64,000 bases of DNA from Sphingobacterium sp. UBA5670 (lineage in GTDB: Bacteria > Bacteroidota > Bacteroidia > Sphingobacteriales > Sphingobacteriaceae): NCBI RefSeq assembly GCF_002420705.1, contig NZ_DIIM01000018.1, forward strand, positions 33,810 through 97,809, given 5' to 3'. The position numbers and the translations under genes are program-made. The notes below the pieces were generated by a model. That model did no database searches. It was not told the DNA's origin and was given only the letters and a program-made list of their open reading frames with translations. Below, in pieces: positions 1-6,839 of this stretch (positions are counted from its first letter, which is position 1; each line of letters starts with the position of its first letter).

Positions 1-677
1 AATAATTTGTGCCAGGCTTTTGTCTCAGTTTCATCAATTGCTTCATTGATATTTTGGTACACTACAATACGAAACAAAGCATCCTGTGTCTCAAAACTTG
101 AACTCTGAATCAATAATTTAATTTTCCCTTTACTTGACTGAACGGACTCCATTTGTTGCTGCCCATTTTCAAGTAACATGGTTTTTTCATAGAGGTCGCT
201 ATTTTTTTTCTTTAGCCCGGCAATGTTTCCGAGATGCGGCAAGTGAAATAGCTGTTTAAATGCTTCATTTACCCACATGACCTTGCCACTATCCATCTCA
301 TAAAAGATGATAGCCGAATTCAGCATATTGATCACGCGGTCCAAGTATTGATGCTGAATTTCCTGCTTAATGCTGATCTCTTTATAAGTCTCGTTGATTT
401 GATTAAAGGCAAGGAAAAGCTTTCCCTCCACTGATTTTGTGTTTTTCACCAAAAAACGCCTGGTAAAATCACGATATTTTACAGCTTCGGAAAATTCAAT
501 CAACTGCCTGGCTAAAAAATTATATTGTGCATATAAATTAAAACCCAGATAAAGCATAATACAAAAGATCAAAGCCGCCTGCACGTATTCATGTTTTAGT
601 AGCAAATAGGCACTCACAAGAGCGGCTACCAGCAGCAGTATAATCTTGATCGCATTTAAGATTTTTACGTGCTTCAT
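1..677 (-). CDS. NtrY-like sensor histidine kinase, N-terminal part (runs off the window)
   Basis: The reading frame opens with ATG at 677 and stays open to base 1, giving about 225 residues. The start MKHVKILNAIKIILLLVAAL leads into two hydrophobic segments (about residues 10-28 and 33-50). A linker follows, then a PAS-like segment (NMLNSAIIFYEMDSGKVMW, about residues 117-135). The visible end, ETETKAWHKL, is the kind of sequence that directly precedes the phospho-accepting H-box in NtrY-like kinases, but the H-box and ATPase domain lie outside the window. Only 3 bp separate its start from the stop of the NtrC-type regulator, so the two form an operon and very likely a cognate pair. Kinase identity rests on these features and on context; the catalytic part is not visible. 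Confidence 0.85.
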   Translation of the reverse strand, partial: MKHVKILNAIKIILLLVAALVSAYLLLKHEYVQAALIFCIMLYLGFNLYAQYNFLARQLIEFSEAVKYRDFTRRFLVKNTKSVEGKLFLAFNQINETYKEISIKQEIQHQYLDRVINMLNSAIIFYEMDSGKVMWVNEAFKQLFHLPHLGNIAGLKKKNSDLYEKTMLLENGQQQMESVQSSKGKIKLLIQSSSFETQDALFRIVVYQNINEAIDETETKAWHKL

Positions 678-680
678 TGA

Positions 681-2057
681 CTAAATATCATATTTCTCCA
701 AACGTCTATAAAGTGCTGCCCGTGTAAGTCCTAACTCTTTTGCTGCCTTACTGATATTTCCATTGAAACGCTCAATCGCAGATTTGATTGCTTTACGTTC
801 CAATTCTTCTAGATTTTGACTGCTGGGACTAGATTCGAAAACGGGACTATCTACTTGTTGCTCGATAGGCGAGAAAAAGAGGTCATTTCCGGCAATGCTG
901 AGCTGGTCTGCCATAATAACAGCGCGCTCGATACTGTATTGGAGTTCCCGGACGTTACCCGGAAAATGATAGGCACACATTTTCTTAACCGCATCCGATT
1001 CAAACCCTTCAATCCGCTTATTGTATTTCTTCGAATAGATATCGAGAAAATGATCAGCCAATAGCTTGATATCCTCCCCCCGTTCACGCAATGGGGGCAC
1101 CTGAATTTCCACGGTATTGATTCGATAAATTAAGTCTTTTCGAAAACGACTTTCATCTGCGAGTTGTTTCAGCGGCACATTTGTTGCTGAAATTAAGCGT
1201 ATATCCACCGGAATTGGCTGATAAGACCCTAAAGGAGTTACCTGTCTATTCTGCAATACGGTTAACAATTTAGCTTGTTGCTGTAAAGAGATATTGCCAA
1301 TTTCATCGAGAAACAATGTCCCTCCATTTGCCGCTTCGAATCGCCCTTGACGATCTTCACGTGCATCCGTAAATGCACCCTTCTTATAACCAAAAAGTTC
1401 GCTTTCAAATAATGTTTCTGTCAGCGACCCCACGTCAACCTTAACATACGTCCGATCTGAACGTAGTGATCTTCGTTGAATAGCTTGAGCAATCAGGTCT
1501 TTACCTGTTCCATTTTCCCCTAATATTAATATATTGGCATCTGTAGGCGCTATTTTCTCCAACTTGTATTGCAGTTCGTCCATAACAATGGAGTTACCGA
1601 TCAAATCAGGACTGTTTGCACTGCTGAGCAAGGAACTTTTACTTTTCTTTTCCTTATTTTTTGATTCAGCAAGCGCACTTTCGATCGTTGCCAACAATTG
1701 TTCATTTTCCCAAGGTTTCACGACAAAATCAGATGCACCTTGTTTCAGCGACTTCACCGCGAGATCAACAGCTCCATAAGCTGTAATCATAATCACATGT
1801 ACCTGTGGAAATTTCTCTTTGATTCGTGATAACCAATATAGCCCCTCATTGCCTGTATTAATCGTGCTTTTAAAATTCATATCTAAAAGTACCAGATCAT
1901 AAGGTGTTTTCTCCAGATGTGCAATTAGATTCTCCGGATTAGGTTCAACTTGAATATGACTAACTTTAGGTTTAAGCAAGATTCTTGCCGCAGTTAATAA
2001 ATCCTGGTCATCATCCACGACTAAAATAGATGCTTTTTTCATACTTCCTGACTTCAT
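681..2057 (-). CDS. NtrC-family sigma54-dependent response regulator
   Basis: 458 aa with the full three-domain layout. The receiver is at about residues 8-125, with acidic cluster VVDDD, phospho-acceptor Asp59 in LVLLDMNF, and the switch lysine in VVKPWEN. The AAA+ sigma54-interaction domain is at about 155-380, with Walker A GENGTGKD, the loop GAFTDA (the usual form is GAFTGA) and Walker B GGTLFLDEIGN. A Fis-type HTH closes the protein (NISKAAKELGLTRAALYRRL). A second ATG at 2042 (MKKASILVVDDD) has a good AGGAAG sequence in front and may be the real start. It lies 17 bp after the TolC-like gene and 3 bp before the kinase gene. I infer that it binds the paired 16-bp dyads found before six transcription units here, including its own operon. 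Confidence 0.95.
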   Translation of the reverse strand: MKSGSMKKASILVVDDDQDLLTAARILLKPKVSHIQVEPNPENLIAHLEKTPYDLVLLDMNFKSTINTGNEGLYWLSRIKEKFPQVHVIMITAYGAVDLAVKSLKQGASDFVVKPWENEQLLATIESALAESKNKEKKSKSSLLSSANSPDLIGNSIVMDELQYKLEKIAPTDANILILGENGTGKDLIAQAIQRRSLRSDRTYVKVDVGSLTETLFESELFGYKKGAFTDAREDRQGRFEAANGGTLFLDEIGNISLQQQAKLLTVLQNRQVTPLGSYQPIPVDIRLISATNVPLKQLADESRFRKDLIYRINTVEIQVPPLRERGEDIKLLADHFLDIYSKKYNKRIEGFESDAVKKMCAYHFPGNVRELQYSIERAVIMADQLSIAGNDLFFSPIEQQVDSPVFESSPSSQNLEELERKAIKSAIERFNGNISKAAKELGLTRAALYRRLEKYDI

Positions 2058-2074
2058 TGAAGATACTAAGATAA

Positions 2075-3463
2075 CTATAAATTCAACGAGCCAGCGTAAT
2101 AATCATTGATATATTTTTGTAGCAGCCACTCATACTGCTTCACGACCAATTGAATCTGGCTGTTGTCGAATTTGTTTTTTGCTGTCAAAAAAATCACTGA
2201 ATTGCTATTTCCCAATTCGAAAACCACCTTGGCAATACGAAAAGATTCCGCGTAATTTTCATTTTGACTACGCAATTGTGCAATCATATTACTTGCATTC
2301 TGCAGATTAAAAACGGCATTGGACGTCGCTGATCGTAAAATATTTTTCTGTATCTCTTTTTGAAATTTAGCCGTCTCTAAGTCTAACTTTGTCAAACGGA
2401 CGTTGTTGTATACCTGTAAGTGATTAAAAATAGGAATAGATAGATTTAAGGAAATAGACTTTCCGACGTTATTACGCATTTGTGACCAATACGTGCCTTG
2501 AATCCCCAATTTAGAATAATTTGATCCTAAACCAGCGCTCAGACTCAAGGACGGATAATAGTATGATTTCGCGATCTTAATATCCCGCTCTGCCACTTTG
2601 ATCCGATAATCCAAAGCCTTAATATCAGGCAATTGGTCGACAGCCATATCATACAATTGCTTCTCATCCAAACGCTGTCCAGTCTCATTTATTCCGATAT
2701 TATCCAATTCCCCCAATTGATTTTCAGCCATATTCAGTAAAGCGGCGAGTTTGACCCGACTGCTGTACAGCAATTGACGGTTATTTTCAATTGTATTGAT
2801 ATCATTTGCCAGTTGCCCTTTCAAGTCAAAATAGTCTCCTGGGTTGATTGCGCCTTCCTTATGCATCGTCTCTGCACGGCGCACCTGTTCCCGGGTCACC
2901 TCCGTCTGCATTTCCGACTGTCGCAATATATCCTGGGCGGTCAAGCTTTGAATATAAGTGGTAATAACATCCAGTTTCAAGGCATTAACCTGCGTATCGA
3001 AGGTCAATTTACCTGCAGTCTTTGCATCGGCACGCATACGAATTTCGTTAAATAGACGAAAGCCCCTAAATAACGGGAGGCTCGCTCCCAAAGAGAAATT
3101 CCCTGTCGAGTTGTTGGATGAAATATATTGAAGGGTAGAATTATCCTGCGATCTTCCAGATGTCAGACTATGCTGTAGACTTGCATTTACATCGGGAAGT
3201 CTATTCGCTTTAGCTTGTGCCAAATTCACCTCTGCACGCCTCACATCCAGTTCATTCTGCAATAAGGTCGGATTGGCTTTTACAGCTAATTGTATACATT
3301 CAGCTAAAGTTCGTTTGGTCATTTGTTTGTTGTCACCCGTTGTAACTATCGATGTCCCGGTCTCTCTTTCGGATAGTCCCTGCTCAGCCTGTTGCGCTTT
3401 TGCGTTGGCATAAGTCAATAAAAAACATAACGTAGTATATATATAGACTCTCTTCATATCCAT
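2075..3463 (-). CDS. TolC-like outer-membrane efflux protein
   Basis: The open frame extends up to 3619, but the upstream 52 codons read across the promoter and have no signal sequence. I place the start at 3463 (MDMKRVYIYTTLCFLLTYANA) or 3457, which gives a signal peptide ending near ANAKA and a 462-aa protein, normal for TolC-type channels. The mature part shows two repeats typical of the outer-membrane efflux family: LAECIQLAVKANPTLLQNE with a following alpha-hairpin, and DIKALDYRIKVAERDIKIAKSYYYPSLSL-type sequence in the second half. The role would be the trimeric exit duct of the tripartite pump whose adaptor is encoded at 5523. It heads the operon with the regulator and kinase, so pump exit duct and control genes are transcribed together. 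Confidence 0.9.
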   Translation of the reverse strand: MDMKRVYIYTTLCFLLTYANAKAQQAEQGLSERETGTSIVTTGDNKQMTKRTLAECIQLAVKANPTLLQNELDVRRAEVNLAQAKANRLPDVNASLQHSLTSGRSQDNSTLQYISSNNSTGNFSLGASLPLFRGFRLFNEIRMRADAKTAGKLTFDTQVNALKLDVITTYIQSLTAQDILRQSEMQTEVTREQVRRAETMHKEGAINPGDYFDLKGQLANDINTIENNRQLLYSSRVKLAALLNMAENQLGELDNIGINETGQRLDEKQLYDMAVDQLPDIKALDYRIKVAERDIKIAKSYYYPSLSLSAGLGSNYSKLGIQGTYWSQMRNNVGKSISLNLSIPIFNHLQVYNNVRLTKLDLETAKFQKEIQKNILRSATSNAVFNLQNASNMIAQLRSQNENYAESFRIAKVVFELGNSNSVIFLTAKNKFDNSQIQLVVKQYEWLLQKYINDYYAGSLNL

Positions 3464-3480
3464 TTTTTTATTTTCTTGCT

Positions 3481-3497
3481 GACCATCGCCATGCCAA
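3481..3497 (-). promoter_or_regulatory. sigma54-like -24/-12 promoter for the tolC-regulator-kinase operon
   Basis: On the minus strand the 16-mer TGGCATGGCGATGGTC (3496 to 3481) has the invariant -24 TGGC and a weak -12 (TGGT rather than TTGC). The -24 begins 52 bp after the nearer activator dyad, matching the 53-55 bp seen at the other five sites. Transcription would begin near 3470, leaving a very short leader before the start at 3463 or 3457. Confidence 0.55.
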
Positions 3498-3548
3498 ACA
3501 TATAAAACATTAAATATCAAATTAATACAAAAAATGAATTTTGAAAAA

Positions 3549-3585
3549 TGTTCATTAATGGACAGTCGGTGTGCGTAGTTGGACA
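3549..3585 (-). promoter_or_regulatory. Paired activator dyads (UAS) before the TolC-like gene
   Basis: Two 16-bp sites, read on the plus strand: TGTTCATTAATGGACA (3549-3564) and TGTGCGTAGTTGGACA (3570-3585). They are separated by 5 bp, with centres 21 bp apart. Both fit TGTnC-N6-GGACA, the same element found before five units of the permease array. This pair does not form an extended hairpin. Confidence 0.75.
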
Positions 3586-3670
3586 ATTGAAATCCGTAAG
3601 AGTATAAATAGGAGAACAACGGGGATCAAGTCCGCCATTTATTCGTTTTTTTACCGGATATACAACGGAG

Positions 3671-3733
3671 TTTCTTCGGTTTTTATTCGGTTACAACCGA
3701 AGAAGCACCGAACAAGTACCGAAGAAGCACCGA
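3671..3733. repeat. Short direct and inverted repeats in the 3464-3903 intergenic region
   Basis: The 16-mer ACCGAAGAAGCACCGA occurs at 3696-3711 and again at 3718-3733 (period 22 bp). Its complement appears just upstream as TTCTTCGGT (3672-3680), and TTCGGTT/AACCGAA forms a short dyad at 3686-3701. The 440-bp gap also holds the tolC control sites and, at its right end, the promoter of the decayed toxin-antitoxin locus. The function of the repeats is unknown; they could be a regulator site or an RNA hairpin. Confidence 0.6.
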
Positions 3734-3864
3734 CTAAAGTCAGAATATAGTATTATTTAAATTTGGAATTGAAAACAGAATAAATCATTGGAGATATCGT
3801 ATCTCTCGCAAAAAGTAAACGGTAACACATTCGGATGAAAAGCTACCGAATCAAAATTATTTCA

Positions 3865-3872
3865 TAATTTTG
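3865..3872 (+). promoter_or_regulatory. Vegetative -7 element for the decayed toxin-antitoxin locus
   Basis: TAATTTTG fits the Bacteroidota -7 consensus TAnnTTTG and lies 31 bp before the antitoxin ATG at 3904. No clear -33 TTG is visible, so support is moderate. Confidence 0.4.
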
Positions 3873-3903
3873 TATTTAAACGGATACGTTAAAAAAGACG
3901 ATT

Positions 3904-4078
3904 ATGAAAGCAGTCGTTATCACAGCATACACGGATAATGCCGCGCAAATCGAAGCGCTAAAAGCTTTTATGAAAGCGCTAAAGATAAAATTTGAGCTTG
4001 CCAAAGAAAAACAGCCCGTGCAATCCTGAGTTTATGGAAAAAGTTATAGAAAGCAGACAACAAGCCAAAGTTTGTAAT
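3904..4078 (+). pseudogene. Frameshifted antitoxin remnant (small DUF2683-like protein)
   Basis: ATG at 3904 starts MKAVVITAYTDNAAQIEALK and continues to KFELAKEKQP, after which the frame runs VQS and stops at 4027-4029. The expected continuation (CNPEFMEKVIESRQQAK) is present in another frame from about 4019, so a small indel near 4015-4020 broke the gene. The C-terminal end usual for such antitoxins (a short charged tail after SRQQAKEG) is missing; the frame runs straight into the toxin start. The family assignment is from recognition of the pattern (small protein, MKALKIKFE, NPEF, SRQQ), not a search. Confidence 0.6.
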
Positions 4079-4222
4079 ATGGCCTATCATTTAGACTTTA
4101 CGGATAAGGCACTTGATGACATCGATTTCCACAGGAAACCGGGAACCAAACCTATACTCAAAAAACTGCAGATCCTTTTAGAAGAATTGGCAGAGCATCT
4201 GCTTGAGGGAACAGGGATCTGA
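4079..4222 (+). pseudogene. Truncated RelE/YoeB (Txe)-type toxin remnant
   Basis: MAYHLDFTDKALDDIDFHRK followed by GTKPILKKLQILLEELAEH and LLEGTGI resembles the first half of Txe/YoeB toxins (FSxKAxxDIxxHKKSG, kinetically important region absent). The frame stops at 4220-4222, right where the family continues with the basic RNase core and the SRRI segment. The catalytic half is therefore missing and the product should be inactive. It shares a frame with the antitoxin tail, consistent with a deletion that joined the two. Confidence 0.6.
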
Positions 4223-4279
4223 TAACAAAGAGACAACGTGACTCATCCCTAACGTCAAAGCTGTTGTAAAATAACAATC

Positions 4280-4396
4280 TTAAAAGATCGATAGTATACT
4301 GCGAATAAGATCAGGTAAATACCGAATAAGGATAATCGTCACTAGCATGATGGCGAGGAACTTTAAGAAGTTCATCAAATAGGAATTTGTTTTCAT
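4280..4396 (-). CDS. Small membrane peptide, 38 aa, unknown
   Basis: ATG at 4396 opens a 38-codon frame, MKTNSYLMNFLKFLAIMLVT and then IILIRYLPDLIRSILSIF, ending with TAA at 4280-4282. It is almost entirely hydrophobic with a few basic residues, so a single membrane segment is likely. It lies downstream of the two double-glycine-leader peptide genes on the same strand, 114 bp after the second, and could be a third peptide or an immunity-like protein. Too short for a firm call; chance occurrence cannot be excluded. Confidence 0.4.
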   Translation of the reverse strand: MKTNSYLMNFLKFLAIMLVTIILIRYLPDLIRSILSIF

Positions 4397-4510
4397 TTGT
4401 TTATTAGCTTTTACATGTTAAATATAAAATAAAAATAGCTAGTGCTAAAAACATATCTTTAGCACTAACTATTCGCAATAAGCTATTATCAATCATGTTC
4501 AAAATAAAGG

Positions 4511-4660
4511 TTAGCCTGCAGAATGCATTCTACCACCTTTACCTTCTTCATTTAGATATTCTATCCCAACTCTGAGACCGTAAACAAGCCAGTACCACCC
4601 TGATTCGCCTCCATTAATTAGAATCTGCTCATCTTTGGTTATTTCTACTAAGTTATTCAT
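4511..4660 (-). CDS. Double-glycine-leader peptide 2 (bacteriocin-like), 49 aa
   Basis: ATG at 4660 encodes MNNLVEITKDEQILINGG followed by a short core starting ESGWYWLVYGLRVGIEYLN and ending GGRMHSAG. The leader ends in Gly-Gly with hydrophobic residues at the expected spacing (L4, I7, I13, I15), the form recognised by C39-peptidase ABC exporters. It begins 21 bp after the stop of the other double-glycine peptide gene, so the two are co-transcribed, as in two-peptide bacteriocins. No C39-type transporter is encoded in the window. Whether the product is a bacteriocin, a signal or something else is open. Confidence 0.6.
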   Translation of the reverse strand: MNNLVEITKDEQILINGGESGWYWLVYGLRVGIEYLNEEGKGGRMHSAG

Positions 4661-4681
4661 AATTTTGCTCTTAAATTTAGT

Positions 4682-4870
4682 TTAATATCTAGGTTTTCCT
4701 TTTCCACCGTCTGACCATCCATCTCTAATATCACCGACATTTTCCCAAGCTGACCATGCCACAGCGACTAAAAAAGCTGCAAGTACAGGCGAAATACCTC
4801 CATTTATATTTTTCATTTCTTTAGAATCCATTTCAACCAATCCTAAATTATTGATTTCTACGTTAAACAT
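4682..4870 (-). CDS. Double-glycine-leader peptide 1 (bacteriocin-like), 62 aa
   Basis: The leader MFNVEINNLGLVEMDSKEM continues KNINGG, a standard double-glycine leader (L-x-E/M...I-x-GG, about 25 residues). The core starts ISPVLAAFLVAVAWSAW, a hydrophobic alanine-rich stretch, and ends in a polar glycine-rich tail with WSDGGKGKPRY. The hydrophobic core plus polar tail would suit a membrane-active or membrane-inserted secreted peptide. It precedes a second double-glycine peptide gene by 21 bp and follows a small HTH gene at 4956-5276 on the same strand. Family membership is inferred from the leader only. Confidence 0.7.
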   Translation of the reverse strand: MFNVEINNLGLVEMDSKEMKNINGGISPVLAAFLVAVAWSAWENVGDIRDGWSDGGKGKPRY

Positions 4871-4929
4871 TTTTTTAGTTTTTATTTTTAATTCCTACTC
4901 TTGTTAGGTTTTTCGGATTTCACCTTTGA

Positions 4930-4941
4930 TGTTGATCAACA
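4930..4941. repeat. 12-bp palindrome before the peptide genes
   Basis: TGTTGATCAACA is a perfect palindrome lying between the HTH gene and the first peptide gene, 59 bp before the peptide start. It could be an operator for the neighbouring HTH protein; a palindrome this short may also be chance. Confidence 0.35.
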
Positions 4942-4955
4942 ACACTAAATTAATT

Positions 4956-5276
4956 CTAGTCACTATATAAAAACAATAGGGATGAAAAAATATTGAATCT
5001 TTTTTCACCGCCATAAATATTTCGAGATTTAACCTCTCCTAATTCCTCAATCTGAACTTTTATCGTTATAGAAAAATAATACTCATAAAAATAAGTACAT
5101 AGTTGCCTAGAATATACAATAGGAGCACCTTCATCTTTAAGTTGATCGATGATAACATACAGCCTTGCCACGGATACCCCTAGACGTTTAGCTAGTTCTG
5201 CAGGTGTCCCAGTTCTTCGTTCCTTCATTAATTTATCTAATAAATTAATTCTCTCAATATATCTTAAAAACTTCAT
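4956..5276 (-). CDS. Small HTH protein next to the peptide genes
   Basis: 106 aa. Residues about 8-55 (IERINLLDKLMKERRTGTPA, then ELAKRLGVSVARLYVIIDQL) form a DeoR/HTH_11-like helix-turn-helix, followed by KDEGAPIVYSRQLCTYFYEY, which looks like a short beta-wing. The C-terminal 40 residues match no domain I recognise. Similar one-domain HTH proteins are common in Bacteroidota beside small secreted-peptide genes, which makes it a candidate regulator of the two double-glycine peptides downstream on the same strand. A 16-bp perfect palindrome lies 11 bp upstream of its start, a possible autoregulatory site. The DNA-binding call is good; the target is inferred. Confidence 0.7.
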   Translation of the reverse strand: MKFLRYIERINLLDKLMKERRTGTPAELAKRLGVSVARLYVIIDQLKDEGAPIVYSRQLCTYFYEYYFSITIKVQIEELGEVKSRNIYGGEKRFNIFSSLLFLYSD

Positions 5277-5287
5277 AACTAAATTAT

Positions 5288-5303
5288 TACTTTGCGCAAA
5301 GTA
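5288..5303. promoter_or_regulatory. 16-bp perfect palindrome upstream of the HTH gene
   Basis: TACTTTGCGCAAAGTA is a perfect dyad 11 bp before the HTH gene start at 5276. It overlaps a TACTTTG stretch resembling a -7 element on the minus strand, so a bound regulator would block transcription. This is inference from position and symmetry. Confidence 0.45.
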
Positions 5304-5390
5304 TTAAAACCTTTTAAACCTTACCACAACCTGTGGTTGTATTTGTTCAAAGCGTTTCAGTTACCGCAATGGATAGCAAAAAAAGACAGT

Positions 5391-5427
5391 TGTACGTCTT
5401 CGTACAAGAAGTGTCCGCTATCGAACA
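5391..5427 (+). promoter_or_regulatory. Paired activator dyads (UAS) before the adaptor-led operon
   Basis: Two sites: TGTACGTCTTCGTACA (5391-5406) and TGTCCGCTATCGAACA (5412-5427), 5 bp between them, centres 21 bp apart. Both have the TGTnC-N6-GnACA form. The second ends 53 bp before the -24 element of the adaptor promoter. The first is itself an almost perfect inverted repeat. Confidence 0.8.
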
Positions 5428-5479
5428 CCAAGCTTAACACTAAACAATATAAAAACCTAACAATCAACAAACTACATTC

Positions 5480-5496
5480 TTGGCACAGCTTTCATA
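5480..5496 (+). promoter_or_regulatory. sigma54-like promoter of the adaptor-led operon
   Basis: TTGGCACAGCTTTCATA carries a consensus -24 (TTGGCAC) but a poor -12 (TCAT where TTGC is expected). Position relative to the paired dyads (53 bp) agrees with the five other sites. The adaptor ATG is 26 bp downstream. Confidence 0.6.
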
Positions 5497-5522
5497 GTTA
5501 CATACAAAATTGATATTAAAAT

Positions 5523-6776
5523 ATGGACAGACCTTTAGAAAAGAAGAAGTGGAATAGCAAACGTATCATGACTATTTTGGGGGTTGCTGGCTTAGTTGGC
5601 TTAATCAGTGCCAGTTTCTATTTTACCTCCGGCAAAAGCAAACTGAATGTTGAAGCTGACCGCATCTCTATTGTCGAAATAAAAAATGGAAACTTTCAAG
5701 AATTTATCCCAATAAATGGCACCGTGCTTCCTATTAGTAGTATATACCTCGATGCTTCTGTTGGTGGACGCGTCGAAGAAAAATTTGTTGAAGACGGGGC
5801 TATCTTAAAAAAAGGGGATGCCATCATGCGTCTTTCCAATACCGATCAGGAGCTTACCCTGGTACAACAAGAAACGCAAGTTTTGAATTTATTGACACAG
5901 TCCCAGATTGCCCAAACTAATGCCCAACAAGCTTCTATTAACAACCGCAACCAAATGGCTGATGTGGAACAAGCCTACAGAGAAGCAGAACGTGTGTACA
6001 ACCTCAATAAAAAATTGCTTGCTGAAAAAGCGATTGGTACACAAGAATTCGAAAAATCAAAGAACGATTATAACTATCAAAAAGAGCGTGTCAGCTTGAC
6101 CAAACAGATCCTGAAACAAGACGAAATCTCCAATGCGCAAAAAACCAATCAGGACAAACAAACTTATCAACGTACACAAAGTGCTTTGGAACTGATGAAA
6201 AGGAAAATTGGGGACTTAATCGTTAGAGCACCTGTTGACGGACAATTGACAGCCTTCGATGCAGAAATCGGACAAAACAAAAATGCAGGGGAACGGTTGG
6301 GACAAATCGACGTCTTAACAGGATTCAAAGTGCGCGCTGATATTGACGAACACTATATCAACCGTATTTTCCCAGATCTACAAGGTGAATTTTCTATCGG
6401 TGAAAAAACCTACAAACTCCGTATCAAGAAAGTCTACACACAAGTCACCAATGGCCGATTCCAGGTTGACATGGAGTTTATCAATGATGTTCCCAAAGGA
6501 ATCCGCCGTGGACAGACTTTACAAATACGTTTGGCATTAAGCGATGAAACCAAAGCGTTATTGCTGGCAAAAGGCGGTTTTTATCAACAAACCGGTGGTA
6601 ACTGGATCTTCAAATTGGATAAAAATGGAAGTACAGCATATCGTGTCGATATCCAATTAGGAAGGCAAAATCCGGAATATTATGAGGTTATCAAAGGTCT
6701 ACAACCAGGCGATAAGGTTATCGTATCGAGCTATGAGACCTACGATAAGGTGCAAGAGCTAAATATTAAAAAGTAA
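5523..6776 (+). CDS. MacA/HlyD-type periplasmic adaptor
   Basis: 417 aa. A short cytoplasmic N-terminus is followed by one membrane anchor (about residues 15-34, IMTILGVAGLVGLISASFYF); no lipobox is present. The first half-lipoyl segment is near 60-110 (ASVGGRVEEKFVEDGAILKK), followed by a long alpha-helical hairpin rich in Q, N and E (about 115-230), then the second half-lipoyl segment with IVRAPVDGQLTAFDAEIG. A beta-barrel and membrane-proximal domain ends in GLQPGDKVIVSSYETYD. It would bridge inner-membrane permeases and the TolC-like duct. It is the only adaptor in the window and heads a co-directional series that continues for 21.6 kb. A sigma54-type promoter with paired activator sites lies directly upstream. 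Confidence 0.93.
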   Translation: MDRPLEKKKWNSKRIMTILGVAGLVGLISASFYFTSGKSKLNVEADRISIVEIKNGNFQEFIPINGTVLPISSIYLDASVGGRVEEKFVEDGAILKKGDAIMRLSNTDQELTLVQQETQVLNLLTQSQIAQTNAQQASINNRNQMADVEQAYREAERVYNLNKKLLAEKAIGTQEFEKSKNDYNYQKERVSLTKQILKQDEISNAQKTNQDKQTYQRTQSALELMKRKIGDLIVRAPVDGQLTAFDAEIGQNKNAGERLGQIDVLTGFKVRADIDEHYINRIFPDLQGEFSIGEKTYKLRIKKVYTQVTNGRFQVDMEFINDVPKGIRRGQTLQIRLALSDETKALLLAKGGFYQQTGGNWIFKLDKNGSTAYRVDIQLGRQNPEYYEVIKGLQPGDKVIVSSYETYDKVQELNIKK

Positions 6777-6839
6777 CATCCTAGCGGTTATCGAGCACAT
6801 CAGATCTCTCAATAACCACTTTTATCATACGACTTAATT

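Noticed and set aside
3464..3619. Upstream extension of the TolC-like frame
   Set aside because: It would cover the sigma54-like element and activator dyads and destroy the signal peptide; starts at 3463 or 3457 fit better.
5292..5513. 73-codon open frame before the adaptor gene
   Set aside because: It reads through the paired activator dyads and the sigma54-like element; no recognisable domain and poor codon pattern.
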